From assembly GCF_022759505.1 (NCBI RefSeq), contig NZ_CP094289.1:3844001-3908000 (forward strand): a DNA stretch of 64,000 bases, written 5' to 3'. Source of the stretch: Georgenia sp. TF02-10. Its GTDB lineage: Bacteria; Actinomycetota; Actinomycetes; Actinomycetales; Actinomycetaceae. A model generated the notes under the pieces. That model had not been told where the DNA came from and made no database searches. It saw only the letters and a program-made list of their open reading frames with translations. Shown one piece after another: positions 32,101 through 39,955 of this stretch. Each line of letters starts with the position of its first letter. The stretch's first letter is position 1. The translations under genes were made by a program, and so were the position numbers.

Positions 32101-32187
32101 GACGAGGAAGGCCCGCCGGCCGAACCTGCCGACGACCACGGGCGCGACCAGGGCGGCCGCGACGTGGATCATCAGCAGGATGAGCAT
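29098..32187 (-). CDS. mnhA: Na+/H+ antiporter subunit A with fused subunit B domain
   Basis: A 1029-residue fusion. Residues 1 to about 650 are the NuoL-like MrpA core, with helix-5 glutamate in [20 protein letters not shown] and the [30 protein letters not shown] block. A DUF4040/NuoJ-like part follows ([20 protein letters not shown]). From about residue 850 it is MrpB-like, with [15 protein letters not shown]. No separate mnhB is present, consistent with fusion. First gene of the operon; the ATG at 32187 follows a 440-base upstream gap. An Arg/Gly-rich hydrophilic stretch (about residues 800-835) joins the A and B parts. Confidence 0.93.
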   Translation of the reverse strand: [1029 protein letters not shown]

Positions 32188-32335
32188 GGTCCGCTCCCAG
32201 TCCTCGCGGTCGGCGGCCCCCGCCCGCAGCAGGCATGGGCGGCCCGGTCACGCGCAGGAAGGAAGGTCCAGAGTAACAATCCGGGACGGGTACCCCCGCC
32301 GGGCATCAGGGTCCTCGCCCACCCGAGCACCGCTA

Positions 32336-32394
32336 CCGGTCTGGGCGACCTCTCGGTGAGAAGCCCGGTCTGCGCGGCCTCTCCAGTGAGAAGC
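32336..32394 (+). repeat. Direct repeat of 29-30 bases
   Basis: Two adjacent copies, 32336-32364 and 32365-32394, begin CCGGTCTG and end GTGAGAAGC with a few mismatches between. Confidence 0.7.
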
Positions 32395-32398
32395 CGCG

Positions 32399-32462
32399 CG
32401 TCCGTGTGGTCCTTGTGGCGGTTTCAGCCGCGGCGGATACCGCCACAAGTACCACACGGACG
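32399..32462. repeat. 24-bp inverted repeat with one mismatch
   Basis: Arms 32399-32422 and 32439-32462 match at 23 of 24 positions around a 16-base loop. It lies between divergent genes, where a terminator is not expected for either gene. Confidence 0.7.
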
Positions 32463-32630
32463 GGCGCCCTGACAGCGACCTGGTCCTGGACCACGACCTG
32501 GAGGCCGGGCACGTTCGCCCCGGCCGCTCCCGGGCCCGGAGGCCCCGCCGCTCGCGGGCCCGGAGGTCCCGCCGGTCCCGGCCGCGGGCGCGGGTAGCGT
32601 GGGCGCAACCCCGGCCGGAAGGACCCCCGC

Positions 32631-35009
32631 GTGCTGCAGAGCGTCGCCGTCGTGCTCGTGCTCCTCGCCACCGCCGCCGGGGTGGCCGTCTTCGCCCGCG
32701 GCGCGGTCGTCCTGGTCCGCCGGGTGGGGGTGGGCCGGCCGGCGCCGGGCCGGCTGCGGCCGGTGGGCCGGCGCCTGGTCACGACCGTCCGGGAGGTCCT
32801 CGGCCACGGGCACTTCCGCCAGCGGCCGGCGGTGCGGGTGGCGCACTGGGCCGTGATGGTCTCCTTCCCGCTGCTCTTCCTCACCCTGCTCGCCGGCTAC
32901 GGCCAGCTCACCGACCCCGCCTGGGCGATCCCGCTGCTCGGCCACCTGCCGCCGTGGGAGTGGCTGACCGAGGTCTTCGCCTGGGCCGGGCTGGTGGGGA
33001 TCGGCTGGCTGGTCGCGGTCCGGCTGCGGAGCCAGCCCCGCCGGTCGGCGCCGGTGGACGCCCAGCGCGGGTCCCGGTTCTTCGGGTCCACCCGGTGGCA
33101 GGCCTACTTCGTCGAGGCCGTCATCGCCGCGGTGGTGCTCTGCGTCCTGGCGCTGCGCGCCCTGGAGTACGCCTATCTCGCCGCCCAGGGGTCGGACCTG
33201 GCCAGCGCCCTGCACTTCCCGCTGACCGGGTGGGCCGGGCGGCTGCTCGCCGGGACCGCGCCGGCCACGCTCGCCGACGCGATCACCGTGGTCGCCGCGG
33301 TGAAGATCCTGGTCTCGATGGGCTGGCTCGTCGTCGTCGGGCTGCAGCCCGCCATGGGCGTGGCCTGGCACCGGTTCCTCGCCCTGGTCAACGTCTACGC
33401 CCGCCGCGAGCCCGGCGGCGGCCCGGCGCTCGGCCCGGCCGCCCCGATGACCGTGGCCGGCCGCCCGGTGGACGCCGCCGCGCTGGAGGAGCTGCCCGAG
33501 GACGCCCGGCTGGGCGTGGGCACGGTGGCGGACTTCAGCTGGAAAGGCCTGCTCGACTTCTCCACCTGCACCGAGTGCGGCCGCTGCCAGGACCAGTGCC
33601 CGGCGTGGAACACCGGCAAGCCGCTCTCCCCCAAGCTCTTCACCCTCGCCCTGCGGGACCACTCGGCGGCCGCCGCGCCGTTCCTGCGCGCCGCGGCCGC
33701 CGCCGGCGGCGCACCCGACGGTGGCGCACCGGCCGGCGGCGGGCCGACCGGTGCGGCGGCCGGCTCGGCCCCGGGCGGGGCGACGGCGACCGGCGGCCCG
33801 ACCGGGAGGTCCGGACCGGCTGCGGCGGGCGCCGTCGGGAACGGCCCGGAGGACCTGAGTGCCCTCGCCCTGACCGGGCGGGACGGGTTCCGCCCGCACA
33901 CCGGTGACGTCCTCGGCGCGCTCAGCGCCGCCGGCGCGACCGGCCCCGGCGGGGTGGCGACGGTGCCGGGCGAGCTGGTGCCGGGCGTCGTCGACCCGGA
34001 CGTGCTGTGGTCGTGCACCACGTGCGGGGCGTGCGTGCACCAGTGCCCGGTGGACATCGAGCACGTCGACCACATCCTGGACCTGCGCCGCCACCAGGTC
34101 CTCATGGCCTCGGCGTTCCCGGCCGAGCTCGGCGGGATGTTCCGCAAGCTCGAGAGCCGGGGCAACCCGTGGGGCATGGCGGCCCGGAAGCGGCTGGACT
34201 GGGCCAAGGACCTGCCGTTCGAGGTGCCGGTGGTCGGCGCCGACGTCGCCTCCGCCGGCGAGGTGGACTACCTGTTCTGGGTGGGCTGCGCCGGGGCGTT
34301 CGAGGACCGGGCGCGGCGGACCACCCGCGCCGTCGCCGAGCTGCTGCACGCCGCCGGCGTCTCCTTCGCCGTGCTGGGCGACGGGGAGTCCTGCACCGGG
34401 GACCCGGCCCGCCGGGCCGGCAACGAGGTGCTCTTCCAGATGCTCGCCGCGCAGAACGTCGAGACGCTGCGCGACGCCGGCGTCCAGCGCATCGTGGTCA
34501 CCTGCGCGCACTGCTTCAACACCCTCGCCCGGGAGTACCCCCAGCTCGGCGGCCGGTTCGACGTCGTCCACCACACCCAGCTGCTCAACCGGCTGGTCCG
34601 CGAGGGCCGGCTGACGCCGGTGCCGCCGCCGGCCGGGGAGGCCCGGACCGTCACCTACCACGACCCGTGCTACCTGGGCCGGCACAACCAGGTCTACGCC
34701 CCGCCGCGCGAGCTCCTCGGCGCCCTGCCGGAGGTCCGGACGGTGGAGATGCCGCGCAGCGGCGAGACGGCCATGTGCTGCGGCGGGGGCGGCGCGCGGG
34801 TGTGGATGGAGGAGCGGATCGGCACCCGCGTCTCCACCGAGCGGGCCCGCGAGGCGACCGCGACCGGCGCCACCGCGGTCGCCACCGCCTGCCCGTTCTG
34901 CACCACGATGCTCGCCGACGGGGTGGCCGCGAACGGCAGCGACGCCGAGGTGCTCGACGTCGCCCAGCTGCTGCTCGCCGGGGTGCGCCGCGGGCAGGAC
35001 GGCGGGTGA
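32631..35009 (+). CDS. EtfD-like membrane Fe-S oxidoreductase
   Basis: A 792-residue membrane protein of the heterodisulfide-reductase/EtfD type, likely passing electrons from a flavoprotein to the quinone pool. About six N-terminal helices (NarI-like, residues 1-250) are followed by two 4Fe-4S motifs, CTECGRCQDQCP and CTTCGACVHQCP. They are separated by an Ala/Gly/Pro-rich insert of about 90 residues. Two CCG-type domains follow (VTCAHCFNTL; HDPCYLGRHN with CCGGGG). It resembles mycobacterial EtfD (Rv0338c); no etfAB genes are nearby. GTG 32631 follows GGAAGGA at 32617-32623. Confidence 0.85.
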   Translation: MLQSVAVVLVLLATAAGVAVFARGAVVLVRRVGVGRPAPGRLRPVGRRLVTTVREVLGHGHFRQRPAVRVAHWAVMVSFPLLFLTLLAGYGQLTDPAWAIPLLGHLPPWEWLTEVFAWAGLVGIGWLVAVRLRSQPRRSAPVDAQRGSRFFGSTRWQAYFVEAVIAAVVLCVLALRALEYAYLAAQGSDLASALHFPLTGWAGRLLAGTAPATLADAITVVAAVKILVSMGWLVVVGLQPAMGVAWHRFLALVNVYARREPGGGPALGPAAPMTVAGRPVDAAALEELPEDARLGVGTVADFSWKGLLDFSTCTECGRCQDQCPAWNTGKPLSPKLFTLALRDHSAAAAPFLRAAAAAGGAPDGGAPAGGGPTGAAAGSAPGGATATGGPTGRSGPAAAGAVGNGPEDLSALALTGRDGFRPHTGDVLGALSAAGATGPGGVATVPGELVPGVVDPDVLWSCTTCGACVHQCPVDIEHVDHILDLRRHQVLMASAFPAELGGMFRKLESRGNPWGMAARKRLDWAKDLPFEVPVVGADVASAGEVDYLFWVGCAGAFEDRARRTTRAVAELLHAAGVSFAVLGDGESCTGDPARRAGNEVLFQMLAAQNVETLRDAGVQRIVVTCAHCFNTLAREYPQLGGRFDVVHHTQLLNRLVREGRLTPVPPPAGEARTVTYHDPCYLGRHNQVYAPPRELLGALPEVRTVEMPRSGETAMCCGGGGARVWMEERIGTRVSTERAREATATGATAVATACPFCTTMLADGVAANGSDAEVLDVAQLLLAGVRRGQDGG

Positions 35010-35151
35010 CGCCGGTGCCGGGGAGCCGGAGCCGGGTGTGCGGAGGCGCCGTCGGCCGGTGTGCGGGGCCGCCGTCGGCTGGCTCCCCGGAAGGCGCCGT
35101 CGCCCGCCTCCCCGGGAGGCGCCGTCGGCCGGCTCCCCCTAGAAAGGGTGG

Positions 35152-36114
35152 GTGACGACCTACGGGCACCACGCCTCCCACGAGCAGATCGCGCCGAGCC
35201 AACTGCTGCGCGACCTGCAGGCGGCCGAGCGGGCCGGCTTCGCGATGGGCATGTGCTCGGACCACTTCGCCCCGTGGAGCCACCGGCAGGGCCACTCCGG
35301 GTTCACCTGGTCCTGGCTCGGCGCGGCGCTGGCCACCACCGGGCTGCGGCTGGGCTGCGTCAGCGCCCCCGGGCAGCGCTACCACCCGGCGGTCCTCGCG
35401 CAGGCCATGGCCACCCTCGCCGAGATGTTCCCGGGCCGGTTCTGGACGGCGCTGGGGACCGGCCAGGCGATGAACGAGCACATCACCGGGGACCGGTGGC
35501 CGGTCAAGGCGGAGCGGCTGGACCGCCTGGAGGAGTGCGTGGCGGTGATCCGCGCCCTGCACCGGGGCGAGGAGGTCACCCACGCCGGGCTGGTCCGGGT
35601 GGACCGTGCCCAGCTCTTCGACCTGCCGCCCGCCCCCGTCCCGCTGCTCGCCGCGGCGATCAGCCCGGCGACGGCGGCCCGCGCGGCCGCCTGGGCGGAC
35701 GGGCTGATCACCATCAACCAGCCGGCCGAGAAGCTCCGCGCCGTGATCGACGCCTACCGCGACGGTGGCGGGAAGGGCCCGCTGGCGCTGCAGGTGCACC
35801 TGTCCTGGGCGCCCACCGAGGCCGAGGCGCAGGCGATCGCCCACGACCAGTGGCGCAGCAACGTCTTCGACGAGCCGGTGAGCCTGGACCTGCCCACCCC
35901 GGAGCACTTCGACGTCGCCAGCCGGGACGTCACCCCGGAGACCGTGGCCGGCGCGGTCCGGGTCTCCGCCGACCCGGCCCGGCACGTGGCCTGGCTGCGC
36001 GAGTACGCCGACCTCGGCTTCGACGAGATCTACCTCCACCACGTCGGGCAGGACCAGGGCCGCTGGCTCGAGACCGCCGCGACCGACGTCCTGCCCCACC
36101 TGACGGAGGCCTGA
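35152..36114 (+). CDS. LLM-class flavin-dependent oxidoreductase
   Basis: A 320-residue luciferase-like TIM-barrel oxidoreductase of the subgroup annotated as probable non-F420 flavin enzymes (TIGR03885 type). Recognisable parts are MCSDHFAPWSHRQGHSGFTW, RYHPAVLAQAMATLAEMFPG and GTGQAMNEHITGDRWP. The cofactor (FMN or F420) cannot be settled from sequence. GTG 35152 follows AAAGG and also has TAGAAA six bases upstream, so it may be leaderless. Its TGA abuts the ATG of the GH13 enzyme with no gap, so the two are probably translated together. Confidence 0.87.
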   Translation: MTTYGHHASHEQIAPSQLLRDLQAAERAGFAMGMCSDHFAPWSHRQGHSGFTWSWLGAALATTGLRLGCVSAPGQRYHPAVLAQAMATLAEMFPGRFWTALGTGQAMNEHITGDRWPVKAERLDRLEECVAVIRALHRGEEVTHAGLVRVDRAQLFDLPPAPVPLLAAAISPATAARAAAWADGLITINQPAEKLRAVIDAYRDGGGKGPLALQVHLSWAPTEAEAQAIAHDQWRSNVFDEPVSLDLPTPEHFDVASRDVTPETVAGAVRVSADPARHVAWLREYADLGFDEIYLHHVGQDQGRWLETAATDVLPHLTEA

Positions 36115-37797
36115 ATGCGCATCAGCGACACCTCGGACCTGTGGTACAAGAACGCGGTCATCTACTGCCTGGACGTGGAGACGTTCTTCGATTCCGACGG
36201 CGACGGCGTGGGTGACCTCGCCGGCCTCGCCCAGCGGGTGGACTACCTCGCCGGGCTGGGCGTGACCTGCCTGTGGCTGATGCCCTTCTACCCCAGCCCG
36301 GACCGGGACGACGGCTACGACGTCGCCGACTTCTACGGCGTCGACCCGCGCCTGGGCACGCACGGGGACCTGGTGGAGTTCGTCCGCACCGCCAAGGACC
36401 GGGGCCTGCGGGTGATCATCGACCTGCTCGTCAACCACACCTCCGACCAGCACCCCTGGTTCCAGGAGGCCCGCAAGAGCGTGGACAACCCCTACCGCGA
36501 CTACTACGTGTGGCGGTCCGACCCGCCGGGGGACACCTCCGACCAGGTGGTCTTCCCCGACCAGGAGGACTCGATCTGGCAGCTCGACGAGCGGACCGGC
36601 GAGTGGTACCTCCACCACTTCTACCGCCACCAGCCGGACCTGAACATCGCCAACCCGGCGGTCCGGGACGAGATCGCCAAGGTCATGGGCTTCTGGCTCC
36701 AGCTCGGGGTGGACGGCTTCCGGGTGGACGCGGTGCCCTTCTTCCTCAACAACCTGGGCACGGCCGAGCGGGAGCGGCACGAGTTCGCCCAGCCCCACGA
36801 GTACCTGCAGGCGCTGCGCGCCTTCCTCCAGCGCCGCTCGGGCGAGGCGATCCTGCTGGGCGAGGTCAACCTGCCCTTCGCCGACCAGCCGCAGTTCTTT
36901 GGCGGCCGGGAGGGCAACGAGCTGACCATGATGTTCGACTTCGTCAGCATGCAGGCCGCGTACCTGTCCATGGCCCGCCAGGACGCTCGCCCGCTGGCCA
37001 ACGCGCTGCTCGCCCGGCCGAAGGACAAGATCTCGCCCGACTCCCAGTACGCCAACTTCCTGCGCAACCACGACGAGCTCACCCTGGACCAGCTCTCGCC
37101 GGAGGAGCGCCAGGAGGTCTTCGACGCCTTCGGCCCCGAGCCGGAGATGCAGCTGTACGGCCGCGGCCTCAAGCGGCGGCTGCCGCCGATGCTCGACGGC
37201 GACCCGCGCCGGCTGAAGATGGCCTACTCCCTGCTGTTCGCGCTGCCCGGGACCCCGGTGCTGTTCTACGGCGAGGAGATCGGCATGGGCGAGAACCTGC
37301 AGATGCCCGGCCGCAACGCCGTCCGCAGCCCGATGCAGTGGACGGCGGAGGAGAGCGCCGGGTTCTCCACCGCCGACGCCGACAAGCTCGCCGCCCCCGT
37401 GGTCCCCGGTGGCTTCGGGCCCGAGTACGTCAACGTCGCCGCCGCCCGGAACGACCCGGACTCCCTCCTGAACCACGTGATCCGGATGGCCCAGCGGTAC
37501 CGGGAGAGCCCGGAGCTCGGCTGGGGCAACCTGGAGGTCCTGGACCAGCCGCACCACGCCGTCCTCGCCCACCGCTGCACCTGGGACGAGGCATCAGTGG
37601 TGCTCCTGCACAACCTGGGGCCGGAGCCGGTCACGGTCCCGCTCACCCTGCCGGAGGCGGAGGGCACCGTCCTCATTGACCTCCTCCAGCAGGGGGAGTG
37701 TGCCGTGGACGCCGAGCACCGCGTCGAGCTGGCGCTGGACGGCTACGGCTACCGCTGGCTCCGGGTGAAGCGGCCGGGCGACCGCCGGCTGCCCTGA
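36115..37797 (+). CDS. GH13 alpha-amylase family protein, trehalose-synthase-like
   Basis: A 560-residue GH13 enzyme close to trehalose synthase (TreS) and related glucosyl isomerases or hydrolases. The barrel starts WYKNAVIYCLDVETFFDSDG. Catalytic residues are Asp205 in DGFRVDAVP, Glu250 in LLGEVN and Asp320 in RNHDE. The FYGEEIGMG block and a C-terminal beta domain (HAVLAHRC, VLLHNLGPEP) follow. True TreS makes trehalose from maltose; the departures from canonical TreS make hydrolysis or another transfer possible. Co-translated with the flavin oxidoreductase. A GH65 phosphorylase elsewhere in the window suggests broader alpha-glucoside metabolism. Confidence 0.87.
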   Translation: MRISDTSDLWYKNAVIYCLDVETFFDSDGDGVGDLAGLAQRVDYLAGLGVTCLWLMPFYPSPDRDDGYDVADFYGVDPRLGTHGDLVEFVRTAKDRGLRVIIDLLVNHTSDQHPWFQEARKSVDNPYRDYYVWRSDPPGDTSDQVVFPDQEDSIWQLDERTGEWYLHHFYRHQPDLNIANPAVRDEIAKVMGFWLQLGVDGFRVDAVPFFLNNLGTAERERHEFAQPHEYLQALRAFLQRRSGEAILLGEVNLPFADQPQFFGGREGNELTMMFDFVSMQAAYLSMARQDARPLANALLARPKDKISPDSQYANFLRNHDELTLDQLSPEERQEVFDAFGPEPEMQLYGRGLKRRLPPMLDGDPRRLKMAYSLLFALPGTPVLFYGEEIGMGENLQMPGRNAVRSPMQWTAEESAGFSTADADKLAAPVVPGGFGPEYVNVAAARNDPDSLLNHVIRMAQRYRESPELGWGNLEVLDQPHHAVLAHRCTWDEASVVLLHNLGPEPVTVPLTLPEAEGTVLIDLLQQGECAVDAEHRVELALDGYGYRWLRVKRPGDRRLP

Positions 37798-37876
37798 GAC
37801 TGTGGCGGCGTGCTGCGAGCGTCAGCGGGTCAGCTGGTCAGCCGATCAGCGGGGCACGTCCGCCGGTCGTTTGCAG

Positions 37877-37964
37877 GAAGTAACACAATCTCGGGGCGGC
37901 CGTGATGTGATCTGGCGGAATCCCGCCGCGGCAGCGGCCGGTCACGCCGAGTTTGTGTTACTTC
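37877..37964. terminator. Large inverted repeat between convergent genes
   Basis: Arms 37877-37894 and 37947-37964 match at 17 of 18 positions. The 52-base loop contains a smaller GGCGG hairpin. Lying between the 3' ends of the GH13 gene and a minus-strand gene, it is a plausible bidirectional terminator. The arms are AT-rich (GTAACACAA), unlike the surroundings. Confidence 0.55.
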
Positions 37965-37992
37965 TCGCACAGACGAGCCGGATCTACCGGGG

Positions 37993-39030
37993 TCAGCGGG
38001 TCAGGTCGACCGGCGGGTCAGCAGCCAGATCGCCCGGGTCGACGAGGAAGCCGTCGTCGTCGGTGACCGCCCCGCCGGCGGCGGCGTGCAGGGCCGCGGT
38101 GGCGCGCTCGATGAGCTCCCCGGCCCGGGCCCGGGCGCGGCGGACCGCCGGAGCAGGCGCGGCGGCACGGGCCTGCTCGGGCAGGCGCGGGCGCCAGCGG
38201 ACCTCGTACGTGACCACGCCGCCCTGCGCCCACTCCGTGCCGCGGAGCACCACCGGCGGCTCGTCCTCGCCGGCCACCTCCACGGCGAGCAGGTCCCCGC
38301 CGCCCAGGTCGGCGACCAGCGCGTAGCCCTCGAGCTCCTGCACCTCCGCCACCGCGGCGGGGACGTCGTCCAGGACCGACCGGACCTGCGGCAGCACCTG
38401 CGCCAGCACCCCCAGGCAGGCGTCGTGCTCGAGCCACACCGGGGAGTGCAGGGTGAGGTCGACGGCGGAGGCCGGGTCGGGCACCAGGACGGTCCCGGTC
38501 CCGGCCAGCAGCACACCGCCGTGCAGCCGCCGGGCGAGGGCTCGTAGGTGGCCCAGCGTCTCGGCCTCGGTGCCGGTGGGCACGCCCTCGGGGAAGGCGT
38601 CGAGGAGCGGGTCGACCCCGTGCAGCTCCAGCGGGAGCGCGCCGCTGCGCTCGGTCGGGGCGGTCAGGAGGTAGGCCTGGGCGGACCAGTCGGGCAGGCC
38701 CAGTCCGGCGCGGGCGCCGTCGTCCAGCCGCCACGGGCCGGTGAGCGTTGCGCCGGGGACGAGCTGGAGCTCCCCCGGGCCGACCCAGCCGGCCGCCTCG
38801 CTCCGGGAGACGGCGAGGGCCTCGACCTCCTCGGCGGTGACGTCGGCGGGCAGGACGAGGAGGTGGTGCGGGGCCGCCAGGCCGGGGTCGAGGGGCGGCG
38901 GCGCGTCGTCGTCGGGCATCGGGGCGCCGTCGTCGGGAACCGGAGCGCCGTCGTCGTGAACGGGGCCGTTCTCACCGGGCAGCCCCGGGGTGCCGTCGTC
39001 GCCCAGCCGGCCGCCGTCGTCGCGCATCAT
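37993..39030 (-). CDS. Hypothetical protein coupled to dcd
   Basis: A 345-residue soluble protein I do not recognise. The first 50 residues are an Asp/Pro/Gly-rich tail with repeated DDGAP units. The rest is alpha/beta-looking with moderate complexity ([58 protein letters not shown]). No catalytic motif, signal peptide or membrane segment is evident. ATG 39030 overlaps the dcd stop (ATGA), so it is translationally coupled to dCTP deaminase. Confidence 0.7.
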   Translation of the reverse strand: MMRDDGGRLGDDGTPGLPGENGPVHDDGAPVPDDGAPMPDDDAPPPLDPGLAAPHHLLVLPADVTAEEVEALAVSRSEAAGWVGPGELQLVPGATLTGPWRLDDGARAGLGLPDWSAQAYLLTAPTERSGALPLELHGVDPLLDAFPEGVPTGTEAETLGHLRALARRLHGGVLLAGTGTVLVPDPASAVDLTLHSPVWLEHDACLGVLAQVLPQVRSVLDDVPAAVAEVQELEGYALVADLGGGDLLAVEVAGEDEPPVVLRGTEWAQGGVVTYEVRWRPRLPEQARAAAPAPAVRRARARAGELIERATAALHAAAGGAVTDDDGFLVDPGDLAADPPVDLTR

Positions 39031-39605
39031 CCGACCGGGGTGCGGTGGAAGCCGAGGTGGGAGCGGGAGGCGGTGGGGCCCCGCTGCCCCTGGTAGCGCG
39101 AGCCGGTGGCGCCGGCGCCGTAGGGCCGCTCGGCGGCGGAGGAGAGCTGAAAGAAGCAGAGCTGGCCGATCTTCATGCCCGGCCAGAGCATGATCGGCAT
39201 CGTCGCGGTGTTGGACAGCTCCAGGGTGACGTGGCCGGTGAAGCCGGGGTCGATGAAGCCGGCGGTGGAGTGGGTGAGCAGGCCGAGGCGGCCCAGGGAG
39301 GACTTGCCCTCCAGGCGGGCGGCGATGTCGTCGGGGAGGGTGACCAGCTCGTAGGTGGCGCCGAGGACGAACTCACCCGGGTGCAGGACGAGCGGGTCCT
39401 CGGCGCCGACGTCGACGAGCCGGGTGAGCTCGGGCTGGTCCTGGGCAGGGTCGATGACCGGGTAGCGGTGGTTGTCGAAGAGGCGGAAGTAGCGGTCCAG
39501 GCGCACGTCGATGCTGGCGGGCTGGATCATCGCCGGGTCGTAGGGGTCCAGCCGGACCCGGCCCGCGTCGACCTGGGCGCGGATGTCGCCGTCGGAGAGC
39601 AGCAC
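39027..39605 (-). CDS. dcd: dCTP deaminase
   Basis: A 192-residue trimeric enzyme that deaminates dCTP to dUTP for thymidylate synthesis; actinobacterial forms can be bifunctional and release dUMP. Hallmarks are the catalytic-site block [35 protein letters not shown] and [18 protein letters not shown]. The GTG start at 39605 has CACAAT seven bases upstream on the minus strand and no ribosome site, so it may be leaderless. It lies just before tRNA-Gly on the opposite strand. Confidence 0.95.
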   Translation of the reverse strand: MLLSDGDIRAQVDAGRVRLDPYDPAMIQPASIDVRLDRYFRLFDNHRYPVIDPAQDQPELTRLVDVGAEDPLVLHPGEFVLGATYELVTLPDDIAARLEGKSSLGRLGLLTHSTAGFIDPGFTGHVTLELSNTATMPIMLWPGMKIGQLCFFQLSSAAERPYGAGATGSRYQGQRGPTASRSHLGFHRTPVG

Positions 39606-39730
39606 GGGTGCGATTGTGCCATCGGGGCCGGTGGGCGCCCGTGGGCCGTGAGCGGCGGTCGCCTGGCGGCCTGCGTGGCCCCGGCCGGTCGCGCCGGCGG
39701 TGGCGTTCGATACTGCTCCCCGGCCTTGGG

Positions 39731-39736
39731 TATAGT
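39731..39736 (+). promoter_or_regulatory. -10 box of the tRNA-Gly promoter
   Basis: TATAGT, a strong actinobacterial -10 sequence, lies 28 bases upstream of the mature tRNA 5' end. No certain -35 is visible. Confidence 0.55.
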
Positions 39737-39763
39737 GGCGGGCGCGCTGGAGGCAAGCGCGAC

Positions 39764-39837
39764 GCGGGTGTAGTTCAATGGTAGAACTTCAGCTTCCCAA
39801 GCTGACGGCGCGGGTTCGATTCCCGTCACCCGCTCCA
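39764..39837 (+). tRNA. tRNA-Gly (anticodon CCC)
   Basis: A complete cloverleaf can be drawn. The acceptor stem is GCGGGTG/CACCCGC; the D-arm is GTTC/GAAC; the anticodon stem is TCAGC/GCTGA with loop TTCCCAA (anticodon CCC at 39796-39798); the T-arm is GCGGG-TTCGATT-CCCGT; the discriminator is T with an encoded CCA at 39835-39837. A degraded copy of a tRNA 3' part lies about 6.8 kb downstream. Confidence 0.96.
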
Positions 39838-39955
39838 CGCATCGCCGCGCGCACAGCACGCCGGCAGTCCATGGCCACGGCGCTCTGTGGTGTCCCTGCC
39901 ATATGCGGCCCCTGAACACCGGGTCGCCGACGTCGCACACAGCCCGAAGCACTGG

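Larger units (their letters stand above)
32188..32630. other. Divergent intergenic region with repeats
   Basis: This 443-base gap separates the Mnh operon (minus) from the Fe-S reductase (plus). It holds a near-perfect direct repeat (32336-32394) and a long inverted repeat (32399-32462). Promoters for both sides must lie here, but I see no certain -35/-10 pair. No gene is supportable. Confidence 0.6.
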
